From positions 1 through 37,044 of the forward strand of contig WTGB01000100.1 in the NCBI GenBank assembly GCA_011523735.1: a stretch of 37,044 nt of DNA. The letters run 5' to 3'. The notes beneath the pieces are model-generated. The model was given only the letters and a program-made list of their open reading frames with translations. It made no database searches and was not told the origin of the DNA. Position numbers and translations under genes: made by a program. Every line of letters begins with the position of its first letter. Positions within the stretch are counted from its first letter, which is position 1. This DNA is from Chloroflexota bacterium (GTDB lineage Bacteria; Chloroflexota; Anaerolineae; Aggregatilineales; Phototrophicaceae). Below are positions 16,062 through 22,129 of this stretch, piece by piece.

Positions 16062-17111
16062 TCATCCCTTACTGTGCAATCTACGTACTAGCTCAGGGTC
16101 ATTGAACAAATCATTAATGTAGCGGTCTTGGTTTGTTTCCGCATCCCTAAACATCCAGAATGTCCAGCCGTTCAATGATTTTTTCGAGGGCAGTATGGTA
16201 CGCTGAGCCATGAGGCCAGCTCTAGAAGGAGATAATACTTCTCCCTCGTAACGCACAATTTTTCGAAGTGTCTTAACTTCTTCGTACAGCAAAAACGTCG
16301 CCTCAAATCTCCTTCCCTTATAGACGGCGAAAATGGGAATTTCCACTGCATCGCCTGGAGACTTGGATGCGGCTGGCTTTTCAATTTCAGGCTCTGTCTG
16401 AAGTTCGGGCAGACTATCTTCCAGTTCCTCATATCTGCGCAAGCGCCGCGCAATTTCTTGATCTACCAGGTCGTCCCATGCTCGCTTGACCAAAGGTCTG
16501 AACTCCTGGATGACGGACTGGAATAAAGACCCCGAGTGAACTTGTCTAGCGAAATGCTTGACAAAGTCGTCCGATGGTTGATTAAGTTCCTGTTCCAGCA
16601 GGTTGCTGATCTTGATCTTTCGGACGGTTTGATCGGGTGCATAACGAGATTTGCTAAATCCTTCAAGTGCGTTTATCTGTGAGGGGTCGAGATTGCGCAT
16701 ATCAATGGCTAAGAAAGGTTCTTCATCCATGACATTGCGTTTCTTGAGGTCAGTATAAAATCGATATTCAATGCCATTTGTTAGTACGCCAAATTCAACA
16801 TCAAGAGCAACAAAATAATTGTGTAGCTGTTTCCAGTGGTATTTGTTCAGCACGGTTTCTGCCGACTTTACCTCAATTAAGATGATGGGCTTGCTGTCAC
16901 GCTTTATCACATAATCGACTCGTTCAGTCCCGCTCGAATGCGCGTCCGCCGTGTACTCCGGCTGAACCTCCGCCAGATTCTGCGTATCGTAGCCTAGGGC
17001 GCGGATGAATGGCTGGATGGAGACAAGTATCGTCGCCTGCTCTGATGTAATCAGGTGACGCTGACTCTGTATCTGTTCCGAAATCTTGCTCAATGAATCA
17101 AACAGGCTCAT
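16062..17111 (-). CDS. PD-(D/E)XK restriction-like protein with RAMA domain, paralogue 2
   Basis: 349 residues, paralogous to the gene at 14779. The nuclease signature falls at the same positions: D66 in RVDYVI and E80-x-K82 in IILIEVK, followed by the shared FGVLTNGIEYRFYTD. The C-terminal 90 residues show the RAMA pattern clearly: YKGRRFEATFL, then LSPSRAG, then NGWTFWMFRD and YINDL. This domain is predicted to bind methylated or otherwise modified bases in restriction and methylation systems. Together they suggest a modification-dependent nuclease. Overall identity to its neighbour looks moderate, far lower than that of the duplicated rluD tails. The ribosome site is weak. It is probably transcribed before its paralogue, with 185 bp between them. 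Confidence 0.78.
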   Translation of the reverse strand: MSLFDSLSKISEQIQSQRHLITSEQATILVSIQPFIRALGYDTQNLAEVQPEYTADAHSSGTERVDYVIKRDSKPIILIEVKSAETVLNKYHWKQLHNYFVALDVEFGVLTNGIEYRFYTDLKKRNVMDEEPFLAIDMRNLDPSQINALEGFSKSRYAPDQTVRKIKISNLLEQELNQPSDDFVKHFARQVHSGSLFQSVIQEFRPLVKRAWDDLVDQEIARRLRRYEELEDSLPELQTEPEIEKPAASKSPGDAVEIPIFAVYKGRRFEATFLLYEEVKTLRKIVRYEGEVLSPSRAGLMAQRTILPSKKSLNGWTFWMFRDAETNQDRYINDLFNDPELVRRLHSKG

Positions 17112-17177
17112 CTTGTGTTCTCTTGATTTTGCTCGGCCGATCCCTCAGTTTAGCACATCCACCTCCGTATCGCTTTC

Positions 17178-17210
17178 CTCTGCGACCTCTGCGTCCTCTG
17201 TAGTTCAGCC
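17178..17210. repeat. Right inverted repeat flanking the restriction-like gene pair
   Basis: The reverse complement of this 33-bp stretch matches 14742-14774 at 30 of 33 positions. It lies 67 bp upstream of the start of the gene at 17111 and ends 9 bp before the -10 box of the anSME gene. Confidence 0.8.
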
Positions 17211-17219
17211 AAAACGTGC

Positions 17220-17225
17220 TATACT
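17220..17225 (+). promoter_or_regulatory. -10 box giving a probable leaderless anSME transcript
   Basis: TATACT lies 7 nt before the ATG at 17233, so initiation would fall at or next to the start codon. No Shine-Dalgarno sequence is present. Confidence 0.5.
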
Positions 17226-17232
17226 CCCAAAC

Positions 17233-18531
17233 ATGCAAGCCACCACGCAACAACCCACCGCCTTCCACCTGATGACGAAGCCGCGAGGCGCCATCTGCAA
17301 CCTCGACTGCAAATACTGCTACTTCCTCTCCAAAGAAGCGCTCTACCCCGGCAGCAAGTTCCGCATGTCGGAAACCTTGCTCGAAGAATACATCCGCCAG
17401 TACATTGAGGCGCAGCAGGTCAATGACATCAACTTCGCCTGGCAGGGCGGCGAACCCACCTTGATGGGGCTGGACTTCTTCCGTCAAGCCGTCCGTTACC
17501 AGCAGAAGCACCGGCGCCCCAACATGCGCATCACCAACGCCCTGCAAACCAACGCCGTCACCCTGGATGACGACTGGTGCGCATTCTTCGCCGCCAACGA
17601 CTTCCTGCTGGGCGTCAGCCTGGATGGACCGGCCGATGTGCACGACTATTACCGCGTCGACAAAGGCGGCAATCCCACCTTTCACAAGGTCATGGCCGGT
17701 ATCCGCCTCTTGCAGAAGCACAATGCCGAATACAACATCCTGACCACCGTGCACGCCGCCAACGAGGGGCAGGGCGCGCGCGTCTACAAATTCCTGCGCG
17801 ATGAAGTCGGCACGGCCTTCATGCAGTTCATCCCCATCGTCGAGCGCGACAACGACACCGGTTATCAAGAGGGGGACCAGGTTACTGACCGCTCCATCAC
17901 GGCGACCGGTTACGGGCAGTTCCTCATCGATATGTACGAGGAGTGGGTGCGGCATGACGTGGGGCGAGTCTTCGTGCAGATCTTCGATATCGCTTTGGCC
18001 GCCTGGACCGGCGCGCCGCCCGGGCTCTGCATCTTCGATGAAACCTGCGGTTTAGCGCTGGCCATGGAGCACAACGGCGATGTTTTCTCCTGCGATCATT
18101 ATGTCGAGCCGGATTACAAGCTGGGCAATATCATGGATGTGCCGCTCAGCGAGATCGTGGTGATGGATGAGCAGGTCGCCTTCGGTCAAGCCAAGCGCGA
18201 CACCCTGCCCCAATACTGCCTGGATTGCGAAGTCAAGTTCGTCTGCAACGGCGGCTGCCCCAAGAACCGCTTCATTGAGACGCCGACTGGCGAACCCGGT
18301 TTGAATTACCTCTGCGCCGGGTATCGCGCCTTCTTCAATCACATCCGCCCGACCATGAACTTCATGGCGTCTGAACTGGCGGGGCGCCGTCCCCCGGCCA
18401 ATGTCATGCTGCAAGTGGCGCGTTACGACGCCGAGTTGGAGCGGGCTTTCGCCGCGGCGGGCCGCAACGATCCCTGCCCCTGCGGCAGCGGGAAGAAGTT
18501 CAAGCGCTGCCATGGACGGCGGGGGAAATAG
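17233..18531 (+). CDS. Anaerobic sulfatase-maturating enzyme (radical SAM/SPASM) with SEC-C tail
   Basis: A 432-residue radical SAM enzyme. C22-x3-C26-x2-C29 (CNLDCKYC) binds the SAM cluster and FAWQGGEPTL follows the family pattern. The C-terminal SPASM region (CGLALAMEHNGDVFSCDHYV, then CLDCEVKFVCNGGCPKNRF) binds auxiliary iron-sulfur clusters. The family oxidises Cys or Ser of sulfatases to formylglycine. The Cys-type sulfatase at 4530-5918 is a plausible client. The protein ends in a SEC-C zinc motif (NDPCPCGSGKKFKRCHG), which some maturases in this branch carry. The frame extends to 17086, but the family start MTKPRGAICNL fits the ATG at 17233, which sits 7 nt after a TATACT box. Confidence 0.88.
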   Translation: MQATTQQPTAFHLMTKPRGAICNLDCKYCYFLSKEALYPGSKFRMSETLLEEYIRQYIEAQQVNDINFAWQGGEPTLMGLDFFRQAVRYQQKHRRPNMRITNALQTNAVTLDDDWCAFFAANDFLLGVSLDGPADVHDYYRVDKGGNPTFHKVMAGIRLLQKHNAEYNILTTVHAANEGQGARVYKFLRDEVGTAFMQFIPIVERDNDTGYQEGDQVTDRSITATGYGQFLIDMYEEWVRHDVGRVFVQIFDIALAAWTGAPPGLCIFDETCGLALAMEHNGDVFSCDHYVEPDYKLGNIMDVPLSEIVVMDEQVAFGQAKRDTLPQYCLDCEVKFVCNGGCPKNRFIETPTGEPGLNYLCAGYRAFFNHIRPTMNFMASELAGRRPPANVMLQVARYDAELERAFAAAGRNDPCPCGSGKKFKRCHGRRGK

Positions 18532-18558
18532 CCGATGACTTCGCCAGCGAGTTTCCGT

Positions 18559-18564
18559 TACAAT
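18559..18564 (+). promoter_or_regulatory. Candidate -10 box of HNH module 2
   Basis: TACAAT, 23 nt before the ATG at 18588, with GAGGG in the short leader. A clear -35 box is not seen. Confidence 0.35.
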
Positions 18565-18587
18565 GAAGGAGACGGGGCGAGGGTGGA

Positions 18588-18998
18588 ATGCACATGGAAC
18601 AGCCAACAAAAGAACTGAAAGTGCCCGCTGCGATTTATGAGCGCGCTGAAGAAATCGCTAGCAAGAGGGCATGTTCGGCGGAATCTGTTATATTGGATGC
18701 GCTGTCTCTGCTGTTTGGGGAGTTGACTGATATGGAGCTAGAGCCGGAGGCGCTTAAAGATTTCGCCGACGAGCAATTATTAGCTGTCGTGCATCAGCGC
18801 TTGTCTTGGCCCCACGACACGCGTCTGCGCGAACTTATGCAGCTTGGTCAATTGGGACAGGTCACTGAGAAAGAGATCGTCGAAATGGAGGACTTGGTCG
18901 CTAAGTTTGATCATCAGGTGCTTCTGCGCTCAGAGGCTTTGCTGCAGTTGAAAAGGCGCGGGCACGATATCGATAAACTGCTCAAACTTGGGGCATAG
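18588..18998 (+). CDS. Helical partner protein of HNH module 2
   Basis: 136 residues. The N-terminal 45 residues (VPAAIYERAEEIASKRACSAESVILDALSLLF) look like a ribbon-helix-helix or short helical DNA-binding segment. The C-terminal segment, from RLRELMQLGQLGQVTEKEIV to LLRSEALLQLKRRG, parallels the whole-length helical part of the protein at 13154-13408. It is followed after 3 nt by an HNH nuclease gene, just as its relative is. A DNA-binding-like N-terminus on a small nuclease partner recalls an antitoxin or autoregulator, but there is no direct evidence. The start could also be the ATG at 18594. Confidence 0.68.
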   Translation: MHMEQPTKELKVPAAIYERAEEIASKRACSAESVILDALSLLFGELTDMELEPEALKDFADEQLLAVVHQRLSWPHDTRLRELMQLGQLGQVTEKEIVEMEDLVAKFDHQVLLRSEALLQLKRRGHDIDKLLKLGA

Positions 18999-19001
18999 CG
19001 C

Positions 19002-19421
19002 GTGGCATGGATCCCTGCCCGCCTGCGACAACGGGTAAATGAACGGGCGCGAGGACAATGCGAGTATTGCCAGACTCAAGAATCTATCACAATAGAGATG
19101 GTAATCGACCATATTATTCCATTGACGCGCAAGGGCGAAACTTCACTGAGCAATTTGAGCTTTTCCTGCGTGGGATGCAACATGTTCAAGCGAGACTTTG
19201 TGGCTGCCATTGATCCTAAAACCGGGGCTGAAACCCCTTTGTTTAACCCTAGAATCCAAAATTGGAGTGATCACTTTCGCTGGGACGATGAGAAGACGCG
19301 ACTGGTCGGGCTGTCCGCGGTGGGCAGGACAACTGTGTCGCGTTTGCGAATGAACCGCCGCAGTGCAGTTCGTGCGAGACGGCGTTGGGTGGACGCGGGA
19401 TTGCATCCGCCATCAGACTAA
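19002..19421 (+). CDS. HNH endonuclease, module 2
   Basis: 139 residues, a paralogue of the nuclease at 13408-13830. Zinc pairs are C20-x2-C23 (CEYC) and C56-x2-C59 (CVGCN), with the catalytic D36-H37-I. The shared C-terminal extension reads LFNPRIQNWSDHF and VGRTTVSRLRMNR. After the second CxxC it has NMFK where module 1 has NRHK, a difference next to the active site that might affect activity. GTG is the only start that keeps MAWIPARLRQRV, and it lies 3 nt after the partner's stop. ridA follows 46 nt downstream and has a promoter-like sequence of its own. Confidence 0.82.
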   Translation: MAWIPARLRQRVNERARGQCEYCQTQESITIEMVIDHIIPLTRKGETSLSNLSFSCVGCNMFKRDFVAAIDPKTGAETPLFNPRIQNWSDHFRWDDEKTRLVGLSAVGRTTVSRLRMNRRSAVRARRRWVDAGLHPPSD

Positions 19422-19467
19422 AATACAGGCTTTGCCAACTCCGGCAACCAGGTATACGGATACGAAC

Positions 19468-19854
19468 ATGCCAAAACAAGTCATCTCCACCGATAACGCG
19501 CCCGCAGCGGTCGGCGCCTATTCCCAAGGCATCATCGCGGGCGGCTTCGTCTTCACCGCCGGCCAGATCCCGCTCATCCCCGGCACGTCAAACCTGCGCG
19601 AAGGCGGCATTGAAGCGCAGACGCGTCAGGTGATGAATAACATCAGAGGCCTGCTGGAAGCGGCCGGCAGCAGCATGGACCAAGTCGTCAAGACAACTGT
19701 CTTCCTTGCCGATATCAACGACTTCGCGGCTTTCAACGCTGTCTATAGCGGATATTTCCCGCAGTCTCCGCCAGCGCGCACGACGGTGCAGGCGGGCGCT
19801 TTGCCCATTGGCGCCTTAATCGAGGTGGAAGCGGTGGCGCTGCTGGAATCATAG
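19468..19854 (+). CDS. ridA: RidA family enamine/imine deaminase
   Basis: A 128-residue Rid protein covering the full family length. AYSQGIIAGGFVFTAGQIP and ARTTVQAGALPIGALIEVEAVA are the signatures; the Arg of PARTTV is the catalytic arginine that binds the 2-aminoacrylate carboxylate. The cytoplasmic enzyme hydrolyses reactive enamines made by PLP enzymes such as threonine dehydratase. The ATG at 19468 is preferred over upstream starts because the family begins here. TATACG at 19453-19458 lies 9 nt before it, giving a leader of only a few nucleotides. Confidence 0.92.
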   Translation: MPKQVISTDNAPAAVGAYSQGIIAGGFVFTAGQIPLIPGTSNLREGGIEAQTRQVMNNIRGLLEAAGSSMDQVVKTTVFLADINDFAAFNAVYSGYFPQSPPARTTVQAGALPIGALIEVEAVALLES

Positions 19855-19876
19855 GCTAGGGCTGTCCCGCCCGCTT

Positions 19877-19885
19877 TGATATACT
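19877..19885 (+). promoter_or_regulatory. Extended -10 promoter of the mini-ORF and efp
   Basis: TGATATACT fits an extended -10 (TGn plus TATACT). It is 7 nt upstream of an ATG at 19893, so the transcript would begin at that start codon. Confidence 0.5.
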
Positions 19886-19892
19886 GGCGCCC

Positions 19893-19934
19893 ATGAGTTT
19901 GGGAGAGTGGAGATTTACGGATAAACCTCAATGA
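19893..19934 (+). CDS. 13-codon leader ORF overlapping the efp start
   Basis: ATG at 19893 encodes MSLGEWRFTDKPQ and ends in a TGA that overlaps the efp start (ATGA, 19931-19934). It sits directly behind an extended -10 box and could be read from a leaderless mRNA. efp itself has no Shine-Dalgarno sequence at normal distance (the nearest GGAG is about 18 nt away), so translation of efp may depend on termination of this ORF. The peptide has no Pro-Pro stall motif. It could also be chance; 13 codons is short. Confidence 0.35.
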   Translation: MSLGEWRFTDKPQ

Positions 19935-20494
19935 TTGATGTCAACCAACTGCGCAAAGGCGCGACCTTCACCGATAGCGATAACCTTTATCGCGTTCTCG
20001 AATATCGCCATCACAAACCCGGGCGCGGCAAAGCCACTATCCGCGTCACCGTGCGCGACCTGCGCAGCGGCTCCACCACCGAGATGACCTTCAACTCGGG
20101 CGAGCGGGTGGAGGACATCCGCGTCGAAGCCAGCCGGGTCGAATTCCTTTACGCCGACGATGATTTTGTCACCTTCATGGACACTGAAACCTACGAACAG
20201 CCGCAGCTCAATCGCGCCATCTTCGGCGACGATCTCAAGTACATCAAAGACAGCATGGAGATAAAACTGCTCAGCTACGAAGGCGAAATCATCGACTACG
20301 AATTGCCCAAGACGATGGAATACCAGGTCATCGAGGTGGAAGCGGCGGTCGCTGGCGATACCGCCAACAGCCCGACCAAGAAGATCAAACTGGAAAGCGG
20401 CTTCGAGGTCAACGCGCCCATGTTCATTAACGTCGGCGATATGGTCAAAATCAATCTCGAGGAAGTGGCTTACGTCACCCGCGTCAGCAAATAG
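19931..20494 (+). CDS. efp: Elongation factor P
   Basis: 187 residues with the three beta-barrel domains of EF-P: KOW-like (1-65), OB (66-128) and C-terminal OB (129-187). It binds between the P and E sites of stalled ribosomes and promotes peptide bonds at polyproline. The tip of the domain I loop reads KPGRGKA, with Arg32 where many bacteria carry a modifiable Lys. Arg at this position is rhamnosylated by EarP in some proteobacteria; no earP is seen here, and the state in this organism is unknown. The C-terminal signature (from KLESGFEVNAPMFINVGD) is intact. It shares a 4-bp overlap with the mini-ORF upstream. A perfect hairpin repeat lies 17 bp past the stop. Confidence 0.93.
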   Translation: MIDVNQLRKGATFTDSDNLYRVLEYRHHKPGRGKATIRVTVRDLRSGSTTEMTFNSGERVEDIRVEASRVEFLYADDDFVTFMDTETYEQPQLNRAIFGDDLKYIKDSMEIKLLSYEGEIIDYELPKTMEYQVIEVEAAVAGDTANSPTKKIKLESGFEVNAPMFINVGDMVKINLEEVAYVTRVSK

Positions 20495-20510
20495 CTCATA
20501 AGAACTTCGC

Positions 20511-20535
20511 GTAGGGGCGACCCGGTGGGTCGCCC
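20511..20535. repeat. Palindromic intergenic repeat, copy 2 (perfect 9-bp stem)
   Basis: GGGCGACCC, loop GGT, GGGTCGCCC, preceded by GTAG. It lies between the convergent ends of efp and the membrane protein gene, where a bidirectional terminator would be expected, but no T-tract follows. Relatives are at 994-1020 and 33183-33206. Confidence 0.85.
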
Positions 20536-20561
20536 AATGCTTCGCACCTGAAGCTGCCTAA

Positions 20562-21875
20562 TCACCCTGGCGACAAGCCCGGCACGATCACCCGAAACAG
20601 CAAATAGATATCCAGCGCGAACAAGCCCATCATCACAAGCGGCGCCAGCCAGCGCCTCCATGAATATCGCGTCAGCAGCCGCTCGAACCAATGGTCAAAG
20701 CCATAGACCAGCAGGAAAGCGAGCGGTATCAGCGCCGGGAAAAGATAGCGCCCCTGCCACTGCCGAAACTCGATGTTGTAATAGCCGAATTGCAGCAGCG
20801 CAATCAAGATTGTGACCAGCAGAAGGACCCAGGACGTTAGGGCTATCTCACCGCGGCGGCTCGCCAGCAGCGCGCCAGACAATCCCCCGAGCAACAGCAA
20901 TCCGAATCCTCGATAGATCCAACCCCCGAGCACGCTGTCCAGTGGCAGCGCCATCCAACCAAATTGTCCCCAGAAACTCCCGTACGTCGTGCTTGCCAAA
21001 TCAATTAAGAATGTCTGTATGCCATGCTCGGCAATGTAATCCGCCGTGCGCGGCTGATCGGCGACAGCGTGGTCATGCGCCGCCAAGCCGAGAAAATCAG
21101 GAAAACCGTAGGCGCTGATATTGCGCAGCCACCAGACCCCGCCGATGATGCCAGCCACCAGCGCGAAAGTCCCTAGCGAGCGCAGCAGTTCACTTGTTGG
21201 CTCGCCGCTGCGGCGCCACTTCAGCCAGATCGCTAGCGGGACGATTAGCGCCAGAAAATAAATCGTGAGCTTGGTCAAGAAAGCCAGCCCGATGAGCAAT
21301 CCCAGTTGCCAGATTGGCAGCGCGTCCGATTCCATGTAGCGCAAAAGCCAGAGCAGCACTAGTCCGACAAGCAACTCCGCCAGCGCATCGTTGTTGACCG
21401 CGCTCATCATGTGCAAGTGCTGCGGCAGGAAGGCGACCAGCGCCATAGCAGCCAGCGCGATCTGCGGCTGGTTCGGCAATACCCGGCGGCAGACCAGGTA
21501 GCTCAGGACCGCCACGCCGGCGCCCAGCAATACGCTGAACAGACGTAGCGTAATAAGCTCGCCCTCGCTGAATCTGTAGACGAGCGACGCCAGCAAATAA
21601 TACAGCGGAGGATGATGATCTTCGTATTGTACGCTGTCAAGTTCTCCGAGCAGTTCCGGCGCGAATCGGCTGCTTGTCAGCCGCCCCAGATATTCGCTCG
21701 ACCAATCGCCCGCCTCGATGCGCGGGCAGCAGCCAGTCTCGACTACCTGTCGAATATAGTTGTAATGCGCCGGCTCGTCAGGCGTTTGCCAGGCGGGAGT
21801 GTACCGCGCATATAGAGCGCCAGCGACCAGATAGCCGAGCAAGATCGTAAGGAATAGGCGCTTCACATTTGCCAT
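20562..21875 (-). CDS. GT-C-type membrane glycosyltransferase-like protein (DUF2142/GT39-like)
   Basis: 437 residues with about 10 hydrophobic segments. The first outer loop carries TPDEPAHYNY (31-40), with the acidic D33-E34 pair expected of GT-C enzymes that use lipid-linked sugars, and DHHPPLYYLL (86-95) follows, another family pattern. NNDALAELL and QGRYLFPALIPLAFLLVYG are also typical of the ArnT/PMT/DUF2142 branch. It probably transfers a sugar from a polyprenyl-phosphate donor on the outer face of the membrane. Acceptor and donor are unknown. It diverges from the membrane protein gene at 22130, sharing the 254-bp region between them. No ribosome site is evident at the first ATG. Confidence 0.72.
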   Translation of the reverse strand: MANVKRLFLTILLGYLVAGALYARYTPAWQTPDEPAHYNYIRQVVETGCCPRIEAGDWSSEYLGRLTSSRFAPELLGELDSVQYEDHHPPLYYLLASLVYRFSEGELITLRLFSVLLGAGVAVLSYLVCRRVLPNQPQIALAAMALVAFLPQHLHMMSAVNNDALAELLVGLVLLWLLRYMESDALPIWQLGLLIGLAFLTKLTIYFLALIVPLAIWLKWRRSGEPTSELLRSLGTFALVAGIIGGVWWLRNISAYGFPDFLGLAAHDHAVADQPRTADYIAEHGIQTFLIDLASTTYGSFWGQFGWMALPLDSVLGGWIYRGFGLLLLGGLSGALLASRRGEIALTSWVLLLVTILIALLQFGYYNIEFRQWQGRYLFPALIPLAFLLVYGFDHWFERLLTRYSWRRWLAPLVMMGLFALDIYLLFRVIVPGLSPG

Positions 21876-21912
21876 CGACTAAGGATCCGAAATTGCAGTC
21901 AGACACAGTACC

Positions 21913-22090
21913 ATCATGGCATAGTTCGCGCGATATGTCAGTTGCAGCGTCTCAATTACCCGCGAATGCTGGCTCTGCAATTCCGGCAGCCGGCTGCTTT
22001 TGCAAGTTTTCCAGTCGAGTTCGGGGAGGGGGGCGCAGCAAGCAACTCCCTCGGTATAGTCAGGCGGGTCTAAGGCGCAACTGGTATACT
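21913..22090. repeat. Upstream region of the tandem membrane-protein duplication, copy 1
   Basis: This region resembles 24739-24906: ATCATGGCA at the left, the shared ATATGTCAGTTG and GCGAATGCTGGCTCTGCAAT blocks, AGCAAGCAACTC, and a TATACT box at the right. The repeated DNA thus includes the promoter as well as the coding region. The left arm of the hairpin found in copy 2 is present (TTCGCGCGATATG), but its partner has decayed. Confidence 0.7.
22085..22090 (+). promoter_or_regulatory. -10 box of membrane-protein paralogue 1
   Basis: TATACT, 39 nt before the ATG at 22130. The same box and following sequence (ACTG...CGGAGAAT) occur before paralogue 2. Confidence 0.5.
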
Positions 22091-22129
22091 GACGCGGAGA
22101 ATACTTCGGACCCGCTATGGGAACCTGCT

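Noticed and set aside
15877..16065. A 63-residue N-terminal extension of the first restriction-like gene
   Set aside because: It translates duplicated rluD-tail DNA and spacer. A ribosome site and the alignment with the paralogue (catalytic residues at identical positions) favour the start at 15876.
14742..17210. A complete DNA transposon bounded by the 33-bp inverted repeats
   Set aside because: No transposase is encoded inside and no target-site duplication was recognised, so only a non-autonomous or recombination-based cassette can be suggested.
17086..17232. Upstream extension of the anSME gene
   Set aside because: It runs through the inverted repeat and the -10 box. The family N-terminus begins after the ATG at 17233.
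20511..20535. Rho-independent terminator of efp
   Set aside because: The hairpin is well placed, but no run of T follows on either strand, and the same element occurs elsewhere, so it is listed as a repeat.
21869..22129. Upstream extension of membrane paralogue 1
   Set aside because: It crosses the promoter box and has no counterpart in paralogue 2, whose start aligns with 22130.
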